Source of the DNA: Paracyclopina nana
Lineage: Eukaryota > Arthropoda > Copepoda > Cyclopoida > Cyclopettidae
Direction of reading: 5' to 3'
Assembly (NCBI GenBank): GCA_019096065.1
Contig: JAGUCH010000005.1
Span: forward strand, 310,001-374,000
Length of the DNA stretch: 64,000 bases
Shown: positions 46,063 to 58,559 of the stretch, piece by piece
How the letters are laid out: each line of letters opens with the position of its first letter
Position numbering within the stretch: the stretch's first letter is position 1
Notes under the pieces: generated by a model
The model's input: the letters and a program-made list of their open reading frames with translations, nothing else
The model's database searches: none
What the model was told of the DNA's origin: nothing
Translations under genes and position numbers: made by a program

Positions 46063-46310
46063 CTAAACAAACATAACTGAGTTTAACCAGTTTGCTTCCA
46101 GTTACAAATTACCCAAGTCTTGAATTTGATGATTTTTTGTCTGGTATTCTTTGCTTAAAATTTTCTGGCAGCTGAAAATTATTGCAAAAAGGGCCAACAT
46201 TTTGGCAAAGAATAGCATCACTTGCTTTCTCTTCATTGTGCTTTTGTACTCTGAATGCCAAGAACACTTGTGGCTTTATTTGCAAAAAATGTGCTCCACA
46301 CAATCTTCTA

Positions 46311-46957
46311 GGCCCTGCTCACCTGCTCTATGTTATGTGCAATATTTTGTTTTTTATCCAAATTGGCCGGATTGTTTTTTAAGCCGATATGTCACCCTAA
46401 AATTCCAACAAATACAAGCATGCAGCCTATACTTATTATTAAAATTCAATTAGAGCTATATGTTATAGTGAAATATCATTTTTATGCCATAAAATTAAAA
46501 AAACCTAATTTTGAATTTGGGCCATTCTAGCCAAATAACTTATTTTGGCTAGTTGATCAACTGGGCTTACAAATCACTGATTTCAAAATACTTGATCAGT
46601 CAAAAAAGGCACTTAGAAAAAAGCAATTTAAAATTTTGCGCCATTTTTTGGCCAAAAATCTATTTTTGTGGAGCAGGTGAAATGGCCCTTACAAATTTTA
46701 TCTCATTTTCAATAAAGAACCTAAATCATTAAAAAAAATCTATCATCAAAAGTGTTTTTTTGTTGTTTAACATAATATTTAACTTTTTTGACATATTTTG
46801 AGCTGTTTTTATTCAGCAGGTGAATCGGGTTTATAAACCTCACTGATTTTCTATTAAGTTAAGCATAAATCAGCTAAAAAAGGTTATTTTTCAAAAAAAA
46901 ACTTAAAAAAACTTTTAAAATTTTTCCCTTTTTTGGACGTAGCAGGTGAACCGGGCC
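46311..46957. repeat. Region of repeated GGCCYGGTTCACCTGC-type ends
   Basis: Begins GGCCCTGCTCACCTGC at 46311. Three inward copies of GCAGGTGAAnCGGGCC-type ends follow at about 46672, 46816 and 46942, spaced 126-143 nt apart and each preceded by a T/A-rich stretch. It resembles a MITE of the 35.8-kb family whose 3' end has been tandemly amplified. Confidence 0.5.
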
Positions 46958-47464
46958 TTTAAGCTTTTCTCTGATTATTCAGCAAAAAAAGGCAAAATCA
47001 ATAGTTTTTCCTCCTTTTTATAAAAAAAAGGAGGAAGTTCAACACGTGGAAAGATGTCTGAAAAACGACTTCAAGGCTTGGAAAATTGCTCGAATTATCT
47101 GTCATTATCTGTTGCCCCCGTGAAGGCATTAACCCACGCGAACTTATTTCACCGTTTAGTAGCTTGGTGCTGCGGGCTCTTTTTCGATGCCTCACCGGGC
47201 AGAGAACCGCACAATTCGAGGCAAATTATTCCTCTCCTTAGGCCTGTCATAGCATGACATCTAAAAATCATGCATTTCATTCAGATTCACTTTTTTGGGG
47301 ATTTGTTTTGATCGAAAAAAAGCAGAGTGGCGCATCTCTTTTTTTCATAGTGAAGTGAACTAGGTTTTTAGTGTTGATGGCACATCTCCGATTTACGAGC
47401 TTTCCTCGTGCAACCAAAACTCATAAAAGCTCTGACTTTTGCGACAACTCGTTTGTTTTGCTGA

Positions 47465-48045
47465 GCGTGCTGAGAGAATCAGCAATTCTCAGCAAAGATC
47501 AGTCTAAGTTGTTCAAACATTTAACTGAGCTGAGACTTTTGAAGATAAATTTGAAGGCTGAGCCAATGAATTTTGTTGTGAAGTCTCAGCAAATTTATTT
47601 GTTGTGAAGTCTCAGCAAATTTATTTGTTGTGAAGTCTCAGCAAATTAATGTGCTATAAAGCCTCAGTTAATCAGTTAATTTAAGTCGCAGCAAATTTAT
47701 TTCAAGTGAAATCTCAGCATTGAGAAATCATAACATTTGTCTTTGGTCAGGAATCTCAGCAGTTATTTTTTTATGTACGTAACTCAGCAGTAATTTGTTA
47801 TGAGGCATCTCAGCAGTTCTTTGTGCACCTCAGCAGTTTTTTGTGCTAAGCTACTCAGCAGCTCTTATTCAATAAAAGCCTTGAGATATGTCTCAGCATT
47901 TCTCAGTTCTGATATGTCTCAGCACTACTCAGTTTCGAAAAATCTCAGCAAATCGCAATCTCAGCACTTTTCAAATTTGGAGGCATTTTAAGCACTTCTG
48001 AATTAAAGCCAGGCACTATTTAGTTTTGACATGTCTCAGCAGAAA
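47465..48045. repeat. Irregular CTCAGCA-based repeat
   Basis: Starts with three near-identical 26-nt units (AAGTCTCAGCAAATTTATTT plus GTTGTG), then degenerates to spaced CTCAGCA motifs. Confidence 0.75.
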
Positions 48046-49946
48046 AGATGCCTTGTTGAGTTGTCGTGATCTAGCGAGTTGTCGGCGGTACATAAAGATT
48101 TTGATGCATCCTGTTCTTTGAAGAAATGATCCAGTACTTTTTAGGATAGACGCACGTCTTAGGTCAAAAGTGTCATCCGGTAGCTCAGCACAGTAATCAA
48201 CTTTCTTCTACTGGTCTCTATATATAAGATATCTCGCTGTGCTTTGTTGTTAATGATCACCATCATTCATCACAGTCTTTCTTTAACTGCCTTATTCCTA
48301 CTGGTTAATTTGATTCTTTGTTATATAATTTGAAAAAGTTGGCTTATTCTTCTGATGTTGAGAAATCTCAGCAAAATTCAAGACTAATTGGCACTATGGC
48401 CTTATTTGTATTTCAAATGACTTTTTTGGCAGTTTTTGGCCCAAATTGGCAAACTTGTGCTGCAATGGAAAATCCTGTTGTATTTTTGAGCAGTTTGCGC
48501 AAATAATTTTTTTTTATAAAATAAGCTTAGAATAATCCGATAAATGCTCAATAAAAAAGTTGATTTATTTCATTACTTACTTTTTTAATATATTTCATAG
48601 ACGTAAACATTAAATTGTTAAATTGTTATATTGACGTAAGCAAGAGCTTCACATTGGTTACAAATTTCAGTTTCGCAAACTGAACCCAAAGTCAACTTGG
48701 TACAAATGAGTCTCACCTAACTTTATTTGTTGCAAACAAGTGAGATTGCCAAAAAATCCAGTGCAAATGACGTGATGCGAAATTTTGACAAATGCCAAAG
48801 ATGAACACCGAATAAAAATGGTAAAGTAGCTCACTCTTGAACTTGTAGCTTTGGTTGCTTAAAAAAAGAGTTAACTTTTAAATCAGTAAAAATGAAACAG
48901 ATTTCTGTTTGAATTTACAGATTTGAGGACAGGCGTCCTCGCCCGAGGTCAAGTCACATGCATCCGGTTGAGCAAAGCGTAGCAAGGCAGCTTCTTGGAC
49001 ACACAATGATCCTTCTGTGTTTTGTTGTTGATGATCATCCATCAAACTGGGTTCTGTTCAATCTCAATCACCGACTGCTCAGGCGTCAGCTTTGCTTCTT
49101 GTGACAGTTGATGGGAGCCTGAATCATGCCAAAATTTCATGTTCTTCAACTCACTCAATTGCAGCGCTCCTTTTGCCAAAAAACGCACTTTTCCATTGAG
49201 CATAGATTTTTTGGGAAAATTAGCTAGTTGAGGCCAATTTCCAAAAAATGAAAGTCATTTGGTAAGCATCAACTTTGCGTTCAGTTTCCTCGACTGAAAT
49301 TAAGAACCATTCAAGAACTTTTTTTCTTACATTTTTACGACATTAAAAAATACTTATTTTTAGGTTTTGCGATAATTATTTTATACAATTTCAAATTACT
49401 CAGCTACTTATTATACTGTATATATCGTTAAAATATGAATAAGAACAACATGTTGAAATGTCTTGAAAATACGACAAGATTTTCCATTGCTTCTCAAATT
49501 GGACAATTTTGGCCAAAAAATTGCAAAAATTTCAACAAGCTTGAATTAATCCTTTTCTTGTGATATTTTGATTATTATTGAAAAATAAAGTTGAAAAACT
49601 GAGGGTGTGATTGAAGAGGCCAAAATATGGAGCAACTCGAATGCAACTGAGTGAGTTTCTCTGACTTGGACAATGGCGCCAGACTATCAATGTCTGACAC
49701 TTTGCCAAAGGCTCTCAGTCGTTGTGGCTTTTTGATGAGCACCAGAAATTGAGAAAGGCATCATCAAATTTGGATGAGAAAAACTGATTTTTTTTTACTC
49801 TCCCAAAATTTTCCTAGCTCAGCTTGCTTAAGATTGACGGGTGTCGACTTTTCGTTGACAACCTGACAACTAAACTTCAGCTCCTCAAAATGAGACTTCC
49901 TCGTCTCATCAAGTTGGGATCGATCCCACCATCCTCCATACTTGAC
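48046..49946. other. Intergenic stretch
   Basis: AT-rich sequence with no gene, repeat array or RNA gene recognised. Confidence 0.5.
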
Positions 49947-50093
49947 CACAGCGGGGCAAACGGCACCTAAAAAAGCCTAATTTCGATGCAAGATTTTTTG
50001 AGGATTTAGCTGAGATAAAATTATCCATTTTAACCTGACCGAAAGAGTGAGTAAATCAGTTTTGGTGGTTTTTGCTCCGTTTACCCCGCTGTG
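49947..50093. mobile_element. Short inverted-repeat element with CACAGCGGGG ends
   Basis: 147 bp with ends CACAGCGGGGCAAACGG and, inverted, CACAGCGGGGTAAACGG: 16 of 17 bases match. It lies directly next to the 131-nt tandem array whose monomers carry the related CCCCACTGTGCA. No target duplication was found. Confidence 0.6.
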
Positions 50094-50099
50094 CAACTG

Positions 50100-50800
50100 T
50101 TTAACCAATTTTTGTCAACAAGTTGCAGCAGTGAAATAATTTAATTACTGCCCTAATTTCGTGTTGATTTAGCTTTTAGCTCTCACATTTATGTAATGAA
50201 AAAATAAAGTTAAAAGTTTTTTGATCAGGTTTCCCCACTGTGCATTAAACTGCTGATTTGTTTAACCGGTTTTGTCTACATATTTTATTTAGGCCTCAGA
50301 CTTACATATTTGAGTGATTATAGGTATAAATGTTAATTTGACATTAGTTGGACATTTTTGATCTGGTTTCCCCACTGTGCATGAAACAGCTGACTTGTTT
50401 AACCGGTTATACCAACAATATTTTATTTAAGCCTTAGACTTACATTTTTCAGTGATTATAGCAATTTTACAAAAGTTGGATATTTTTGATCAGGTTGCCC
50501 CGCTGTGCATGAAACAGCTGATTTGTTTAACCGGTTATGCAAACAATTTTTAATTTAAGCCTTTGACCTGCATATTTGAGTGATTTTAGGTATAAAAAGC
50601 AATTTCGCATTATTTGGACATTTTTGATCAGGTTTCCCCACTGTGCATGAAACAGCTGATTTGTTTAACCGGTTTCGTCAGCAATTTTTTATGCAAGCCT
50701 CAGACTTGCATATTTTACAATTATTAGTAGGTATAAAAAGCAATTTCTTTTAATCTCGACATTTTTGATCATTGTTCCCCACTGTGTAATCAACAGCTGA
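50100..50800. repeat. About 131-nt tandem array, each unit holding a transposon-like end
   Basis: Five to six units with cores near 50233, 50366, 50503, 50636 and 50777. Each contains TTGATCAGGTTTCCCCACTG followed by TGCATGAAACAGCTGATTTG and an ACCGGTT. The CCCCACTGTGCA core is the inverse of the CACAGTGG terminus. Confidence 0.8.
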
Positions 50801-50969
50801 CAATCTGGCTCAACTTGTTTCGATATAGATTAATAGATTTGCATTTTTTGGCTAGAGTAACAACGATGGCACAGCATAATTTTCCCATGCTTGATTGGCC
50901 AATTATTGGAAAACCCCTCTCAATTATTGTCAGCAAAAACGGCCGCCGCGCAAATTGAGATAGTAGAGA

Positions 50970-51041
50970 TTACCCCATGCGGAATCGAACCCGCGTCCTC
51001 AATGCTGAGAGTACTATTGATTTTGCCACCACTCTTCCCAC
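50970..51041 (-). tRNA. tRNA-derived sequence, probably a SINE fragment
   Basis: On the minus strand: a perfect box B GGTTCGATTCC (50981-50991) in a 4-bp GCGG/CCGC stem, and a box-A-like GAAGAGTGGTGG (51027-51038) at tRNA spacing. No acceptor stem pairs and the anticodon arm is only 3-4 bp. Both polymerase III boxes are present, so a tRNA-derived retroelement is the likeliest origin. Confidence 0.4.
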
Positions 51042-51336
51042 GCGCGCACTTTATCATCATCCATTTCCCAAATTTTTTGGAAAAGCAAACACACAAAAAA
51101 TTTGAGCGTGAAAAGTCAACAATTCAGCCTGACTCAGTGCATGTCTACTCTAATTGGCTGATGACGTCACAGCGCATTCTCAGCTTTTGAAAGAACCTTC
51201 ATTAAAAGGGAATCCCCCAATTTTCATCCAATTACCAAAATGATGGGCCACAAAATGTGTAGTATGCCAAAAGTGGCCTCTAGCATACACTACAAGAAAA
51301 GAAAATTCACCTTTTTTCAAATTGCCAAAATGAACC

Positions 51337-51342
51337 TTTATT
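51337..51342 (-). terminator. Poly(A) signal of secreted protein copy 1
   Basis: AATAAA on the minus strand, about a dozen nucleotides past the stop codon, implying a very short 3' UTR like that of copy 2. Confidence 0.6.
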
Positions 51343-51353
51343 TTTTTCATCAA

Positions 51354-51746
51354 CTAAAAATCACAAATAAAACCTTGTTTAGTCAATTTAGCAACAGACT
51401 TTTGAAAATCAATCTCATTTTGGTTGCAAGACTGAGGATGCAATTCACAAAATTGATCTACCAAATTTTCCAAAAACAACTTCGCCTTATCTGATTCAAG
51501 CCACTCTTCAAAGATTTCACTCCATTCAGTACAAGTATTCAGCCCATTTCCTTGGCCGACATTTTGGCAAATGTCTTCAGTGTGATCGTCAATAAAATCC
51601 AATACAACAACAAAAGTATCGCCAATCAGCAGTTGTTTGAAGAATGACATCAATACATCTTGGCAAGTGTATTGGCGTATTTTGAACCCAATGTCTGAAG
51701 CTTGGCAAATGGCGAAAAGCAAAGTAAAAGCAAGGATGAACTTCAT
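51354..51746 (-). CDS. Small secreted six-cysteine protein, copy 1
   Basis: An intronless 130-residue protein with a clear signal peptide (MKFILAFTLLFAICQA, likely cleavage after A16). The mature part has six cysteines at residues 28, 60, 72, 100, 107 and 128, implying three disulfides and an extracellular or secreted role. The spacing C-x11-C-x27-C-x6-C-x20-C is identical in the paralogue at 61924-62322, as are the ICQ, WS-IFEEW and (K/E)(I/L)HP motifs. I do not recognise the family. Start choice: the upstream in-frame codons lie in the conserved leader, and this ATG begins the signal peptide in both copies. AATAAA follows 12 nt after the TAG stop. Confidence 0.85.
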   Translation of the reverse strand: MKFILAFTLLFAICQASDIGFKIRQYTCQDVLMSFFKQLLIGDTFVVVLDFIDDHTEDICQNVGQGNGLNTCTEWSEIFEEWLESDKAKLFLENLVDQFCELHPQSCNQNEIDFQKSVAKLTKQGFICDF

Positions 51747-51829
51747 TTTGCAACTGATTGCCCAACTCAAATTGTTGATGCCTTTCCCCACTAGAACTTT
51801 CAAATCTTGCAAAGATCAAATCATACTAT

Positions 51830-54800
51830 GATAGAACTTTGAAAAATTGATTCTATGTACAGTTGTTTCAAGGTTGCTTTCATAACTTTGTGGTACCTTG
51901 GACTTGTTCTTTAAATGGAATGATTTTGTGCTTTCTGATATAGCCATGTACATAACATGAAAACAAAACCATTTTGTTTCATTTCATTTCTTTGATAATG
52001 AAACTTGATTGTAATGTGCATGGGTGCTTTGCTCTTTTCTTTATTTGTTCTATGGAGCAAAGAAACGACTTTTTGAGAAGTTATGGCATTCTATGAAAAG
52101 TTGTATTCAACTCACATGAAACTACCATGCAAAAAAACAATAATTTTAGTAGCTTTTTCAGTTACTAAAAATGTTCAGAGATGGCGCTTTCATCTTATCA
52201 TCACAACTTTGATTGAAACATAATGCATAAATCCATTCAAATGTACTTTAGATTGGAAAACTCAATTGAGAATATCCTATGAAGTCAATCCCTTAACTTT
52301 TCCTAAACTTTCAATTTATATTTTACTACAAAATAACAAGAAACCACAAAAATGCTCAATAGGGTTATTGGTTGCCAAAATTGATGCAAGCTCACAACTT
52401 GATCATTATCTTTTAAAAAACAGGCTTAGATTATCCTGAATTATGTCATGACGTGAGACTTCATTGGCAAAGATATCTTTGGAAAAAGACTGAAGACGCG
52501 TTCAGGTTAAGAAAATTTTGCTATTAGGCCTCTATTTTAAATGAATGTACTCATTCAAGCATTTAACTCATGAAAACAAAGCTCACAAAGCTAGGAAATT
52601 AAATATGAAGCAATACTAGCTGAATAGAATGGTTTGAATGGTTTAAGCTCAGGAATTTGTTCTTTGACTGTACCCTGATGAAATGAATAAAAAAAAGGTT
52701 CTGTTTAAAATTGAGCTGCATGGCTATCTCATGGTACAATATCAAAGCTGTTTCATGTTACATCACAAAGTTCATAAATGATCTGTGAACGTCACATGAA
52801 ACTAATGTTTAAAAAGCAAATGGAAAATCAGTGAGGATTTTAGGAGATTCTATGATGGCAGCTTGAATGTTCTTGCGAGTTCTAGTGGGGTTTATACCTG
52901 CACAAAAAGCACAAGTCATAATGAAATACGATAACTGTATTATTGCAAATCACGACATTTTCAAAGCGTAATGCTACAACATGAGTTGTCGAATACTAAT
53001 ACATATTTATTGACCAAAAATTGCCTTTTGTGCTTTTTTTTTGGCTACCTAAAGTAGGAGTGAGTTTTTCCCTAATAATGAGAAGGCTCAAATTGAATAA
53101 TGTCTCTGATTATGTGATTATATTCAGTGCTTGATTAGCAAAGTGAAAGCGGATTCAGCGGTTGATGTGCAGCAATGGGTGAAAGCCATTGAAGTGTGAA
53201 ATCCACCAAAGTAGCAAGAGAGAGAGCGCCTTTGGCTTTCTAAATTCCCTATAATTTGGTAGTAGGAGGAGAATCTGGCTACAATAGTCATCAAATGAAG
53301 GGAGCAATTTGGCCCGAAATTGCAACGGAAGCATGTGCTGCCTTTGCCACCTACTTGCTTAGTACATATCCTACATATAGCATAGTAGCTTTTCAAAAAT
53401 GCACACAGAATGAGGAAATAATTATTGAGGCAGACAAAAAAAACCACCTCGAAAGCTTGACGGATTAGTTGAATCATCAATTTTCACCCCGCATGATTTC
53501 AAGGAGTAGGCATTTCTTCGACATAACAACTCAGCCATGGTTGTATTTTTGGCAAGTGTACTTGTCTGGGGTGTGAGTGGGTGACAAATGAGCCAGCAAA
53601 TAGAAGGAAGAGCGTATCTGGATGAAATGTGAAAATCCAAGTTGTAAATTCTGGCATGACGCACTTTTTAGTTGACGTCAGCTAACATAATTGGCGGTTG
53701 CCATGTTTGATTTCTGCTCAATTTTGACAAAGTCCGTTGAGGCATCTGCTGTATTATCCTCTCAAGACTGGTAGCGCTGCACGCATTAGGCGTTTTTTTA
53801 TATACTGTATGCAATACATATCATATTAAATACAGCGGCATGCAGTAAAAGCAGATGTGTATTTTTGACGACACGTGTTGACAACAATGAGACCCATGCT
53901 GAGTCCTTTGAAGACAACTATGATTTTCACATTTGATCAAGATCCGCTCTTTATCACATTTGCTGGCTCATTTGCAACCCGCTCACACCTTGGACAAGTC
54001 CACTTGAAAAAAATACAACCAAAGCTGAGTTGTCACTTGGAGGAAATGCCTACTTCGAAAAATCATGCGGTGCGAAAATTGATGATTTTACAAATTGATA
54101 GCAAAATAGTATGCAAAAGTCGATTGTTTTGGAATAAACTGTGCCCATGAAAAAAAGCATTGTGGTGAGGCAATTCGTGAGCCTGAACTACACAACAAGC
54201 AAACCACAGAGCTATACTTTAGGTCAGTCTCTCTCTCTCTCCTCGAAGCCTATAATTACGGGCTTATGCACACACACATCATAGCTATACTTTGAGCACA
54301 ACCGTTACCCGCACTCAAACTTGAATAATCTACAATTCTATCAAATTGAAAAGAAGGCTGACATCCTTGATTCCAATTTTCAGACATCAAAAAGACCTCA
54401 CTTCCACCTACTTTCTGCACCTGCATGAACTTAAAAAGCACCTTAAAAAGACACCTCAAATTAAGGAAAACTTTTTTGAAAAACATTATTTTCCTTTAAA
54501 GAAGAACTTTTTTAATGAAATGCCACTAATTTTGAATATTGCACCTTACACCTGATTTGCTATTGAGTCCATGAAGCACCTATTTTGCACCTTAATTTAG
54601 GCTTAAGTAGAGGTGGAGTAACTTTTTTCCTCGGCGGGTAACATTTGCATTTTTGTGTAGTTTATACGGCAGCAAACCTATTCAAAAACCGCAAGTGAAA
54701 AAAAAAAGTTGCGCTATCTAAAAACATCATCCATCCTGTACATAGTAAAAGAAGGAGAGAGCAAAATAATTTTGCAAAAAAGAATTTTGCGGCCCCTTAA

Positions 54801-54989
54801 ATAATGCAATGTGGAATCTATAGTTGGTGGTTTAGGTCTCATTTATCAATCGATATGATAAGTGTCATGTCAGAGTTGTGATTGATCATGAAAACCATGC
54901 AGAATGGGAATTTCTCGTGAGCTGAGCATAAAGCATGGCCGCCAAAAATACACACACACACATCATTATTGTATAGAGGCGGAAAAAAC
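51830..54989. other. Intergenic stretch between secreted gene copy 1 and the 466-bp element
   Basis: No supported feature. Open frames of up to 118 codons (53124-53480, minus) match nothing and lack splice or start context. Confidence 0.5.
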
Positions 54990-54994
54990 CCATG

Positions 54995-55460
54995 CACAGT
55001 GGATCAAAAAGCCGATTTTACGCGCACGAGAAATTACGTCAAATCGCAGATTTCCGATTTTAGCACCCATTTTTAGCTTCTAATTTGTAGGACTTCTAGG
55101 CTACCTGAAGAGCACAAATTAATGTTTATTGACAGATAAAGGTTCAAATTTGGTGAGGAAAACATAATTTTTGGGCAAAAGTTGATTTTGGCGAATTCAG
55201 TAGAACAGCAACTTTGCACAATTTGAGCAAAAATGAAATCTCCCATAACTTTTGAATCCAAACGACTCCAATTGAGTGACCAAGTCAGGGAAGTCAAGCT
55301 TATAGCATAAATTGATAATCCACCAGAATTGGCTGCTCTTACTTGCTCTCCCGGGTGCCAGGATGGCATATTTTTAGCTTACCACTAATGAGAAAAAGGT
55401 GCTACGTTGATTTCGCGACTTTTTTCCGTGCGCGTGAAATCGGCAAATAAACCCACTGTG
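54995..55460. mobile_element. Non-autonomous Transib/RAG-like transposon with 5-bp target duplication
   Basis: The 466-bp segment begins CACAGTGG and ends CCACTGTG. Both ends continue as an imperfect inverted repeat of about 36 bp: after CACAGTG comes an 18-nt AT-rich spacer containing GCCGATTT, then ACGCGCACG. It is flanked by a perfect 5-bp direct repeat CCATG (54990-54994 and 55461-55465). CAC-starting termini with 5-bp duplications are typical of Transib elements, and CACAGTG is the V(D)J signal heptamer (family knowledge). There is no transposase inside. Confidence 0.8.
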
Positions 55461-56599
55461 CCATGGTTTCAACATGTCGTGTTGCAGAAAAGTGCCTCAA
55501 AAAAGGACGCTCGGTTCCTCTGACTGGTTGCGCAGAGTCGAGCATTATTCGATCCTCCAACAAAGCAACAAAAACTGAAAATAACTGAGCGAAGATGAGC
55601 AAATGTGAATATTTAATGGGTAAAAATGAGAAGCAATGGTGAGCAATGATGAGAAGTGACACAGGCTGAGAAGAAACAATATTTATACATATTTTGACAT
55701 ACATTCGAGTGCTTAGAAATTGGTAGGTAAAGCCATGTGCTGTAAAAGCCCGCCCCAACCTTTACCAAAGTAGCTCTTATTTTCTCATCGAATCCTGCAA
55801 TACGCATTATATTTCTCGCAGGCTAGTTCACTGCAAAATTGCACCCTTGCCAACCTGCCAATTAAGCTGCAACAGAAGTCAAGCTAGACCTCAATAGACG
55901 ATACTTCAACGCTTACCTCATTTGACAAAAGAAATATTTTCCAATCTGGTTTTTTCGCAAAGCTGAACATCCTATCTCATTGCTGATCATTTCTTTTCAT
56001 CCAAAAACATTTTTAGTCACTTTTGACCATAAAATATCAGTTTTTTAAAAAAGTTTTAAATTGCTTCGCAATCAATATTTGTAGGTGTTTTTAAGCGGAA
56101 AATGGTTAATAATCAGGTAGATTTTGAATATTGGCAGAGTTGCCAAATCGAAACTTGTCGATCAAGTTGGGGAGAAAACTTGATCATTTTTCATTAGGCT
56201 CTTCCAAGATAAATGATTTTTTCAGACATGTCAGACTTTTTGCCAGGCACCAAAAATGCAATTATCAAATTCCTACAACAACATGGATGTGATTGATGAA
56301 GTTTCCTATATTTACAAAAGGCTTTTGCGGTTCACTCTCTTGTGTTTTTTTTTCCACAATGGGAGAAAAAATAGGAGGCCGAAAAAAAAGGCAAGTAAAT
56401 GGTTGGTGGGGATCATTACATCCAATTTTCATCACAAGAAATTGACCGACAAAAATCCATGTAAAACATTTTCTTCTTCCTACGACATCTCCTTTTTCAA
56501 ATTGCTCTCAGAGCAAATTACACTTTGCTTTCTCTAAGGAATACATTTTTTTGGGCACTTGGGCTAATTTTTGCTTTCTTTTAAAAATGTCTATTTTTG

Positions 56600-57080
56600 G
56601 AATATTCCATTCGCTCATTTACACATTGAAGCAAATTAGCGATTTGACATGATTTTAGGTCTATTTTGATATTTGTTCATTATAGGTATATTTTGCTGTT
56701 TTGACATTATTTTAGGTCTATTTTTATATTCTTTCATAAAAGGTCTATTTTGGTATGTTGACAGGATTTTAGGTCTTTTTTTGCTATTTTGCCATAATTT
56801 TAGGCCTATTTTGCTGTTTTGACATGATTTTAGGTCTATTTTGATATTTTTTCATAATAGGTATATTTTGCTATTTTGACACGATTCTCGGTATATTTTT
56901 TACCATGTTTACATTATTTTAGGCCCATTTTGTTGTTTTTAATGTTATTTTAAGTACTTTTACATAATTTTGGTATTTTTAGTTCTTTTTAGGCCTTTGG
57001 CCTAATTTAGGTCAACATGAGTGTTTTGGCATGATTTTAGACCTAATTTGGCCCTTTTACATGGTTTTAGGTCCTTTTTG
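56600..57080. repeat. Degenerate repeat GACATGATTTTAGGTCTATTTTGATATTT
   Basis: About twelve diverged units of 28-45 nt. A single CACAGTGG-type end lies just beyond (57222-57229). Confidence 0.7.
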
Positions 57081-57529
57081 GCCAATTACACCTACATAGT
57101 CAGAATTTGACTCGAGCCCTCAATTGAGCACAATTGAATTTGGCCAATTGAAGCAGAATGGATATTTAAAGAGGCGAGCAACAAATATTGTGCTAATGCG
57201 AGCGTGACAGCACTCAATTTCCCACTGTGCGACACGTGTCACACTTCCCAAAAACCACTAGAGTGACTCCAATTAAGCGAATTCCCAAGCTCAGCAGCAG
57301 CAGCAGCCAAAATAATGGATGCCATGATTCTTTTTTCACAAGCATCTGATAAAAGTGAAGTGAGTGTGTCAAATATGAGATCGAGTTGCTGCATTTGGAA
57401 TAACGAGACAGATTGCTTGCAACAGATAGAGAACCATGAGAACCATCGATTTTCGGCTCGTTTTCAATGCTGAAACTTTATTCAGAGAAAATGAGAAGTG
57501 ATGATTGAAAAGGGTTTTTAAGGCCAAAA

Positions 57530-58045
57530 ATTGTAAAAATTGGCCAAAAATGGCTAAACTTATTGAAATGGCCTAAAAGGACATAGATTATCAAAAATGG
57601 CCAAAGATGGCCAAAGATGGCCAAAATGATCAAAATGGCCAAAAATGGCCAAAATGATCAAAATGGCCAAAATGGCCAAAATGGCCAAAAATGGCCAAAA
57701 CGGCCTAAAATGGCAAAATACGGCCAAACTGATAAAAGATGGCCAAAAAAGGACAAATATGATCAAAATTGGCCATATATGGCCAAAAATAGCCCAAATG
57801 ATCAAAAATGTCCATAAGTGGCCGAAAATGGCCATAAGTGGCCGAAAATGGCCATAAGTGGCCGAAAATGGCCATAAGTGGCCGAAAATGGCCATAAGTG
57901 GCCGAAAATGGCCATAAGTGGCCAAAACGGCCAAAAACGCCCATAAGCGGCCAAAAATGGCCAAAACGGCCTTAATTGGCCAGAAAGGGCCTAAAATGGG
58001 CAAAAATGACATAAATGGCCAAAATAAGCTAAAAATGACATAATT
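57530..58045. repeat. 10-nt minisatellite GGCCAAAAAT with 20-nt higher-order block
   Basis: Dense GGCCAAAAT/GATCAAAAT units. At 57795-57920 a 20-nt unit GTGGCCGAAAATGGCCATAA repeats six times almost perfectly, showing recent expansion. Confidence 0.93.
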
Positions 58046-58559
58046 CCAATAATGGAACTTTAACACAGGGTAAATACGATAAAAATGAATCTTGTTGCAC
58101 TGTTCCCATAATTATTTCATTTATTGGCCATTTGTCCAAATTGGTATTTGCGGTTAGTTTTCTCAGTAACCACTTTTATGTACTTTTTCGCCATTATTCA
58201 TGCTCTATTAACAGCCAAGTGGCCTTTTTGTGAAGCTCAATCAAACCTCTTATCATCATGGTTGCCTGACCGCCATTTTGAGGGATGCTAGATGTTTGAT
58301 GTCATACCAATTTTCTGTTTCTGTGAGTCTGAAAATTACCCCAGTGTGTATGTGGCACAGCAAATTGCAACCAGAGCTGAGACAAGGCCAAATCAGCCAT
58401 TTGTCTCTGTGCTGCACACCAATGCTTGCTTTTAACGAAAAATGATCAAACAGCTCGCATTAATATTGATGAACTATTTTTGATCTAAAATGCTAACAAA
58501 CTTGCCTTTGAGTAAAACCCAACACATTCAATTTGTGATATCGGAAATTACTTTTTTAG

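Noticed and set aside
57560..58066. 168-codon hydrophobic minus-strand ORF
   Set aside because: Translation of the GGCCAAAAAT array; hydrophobicity follows from the repeat, not from a membrane protein.
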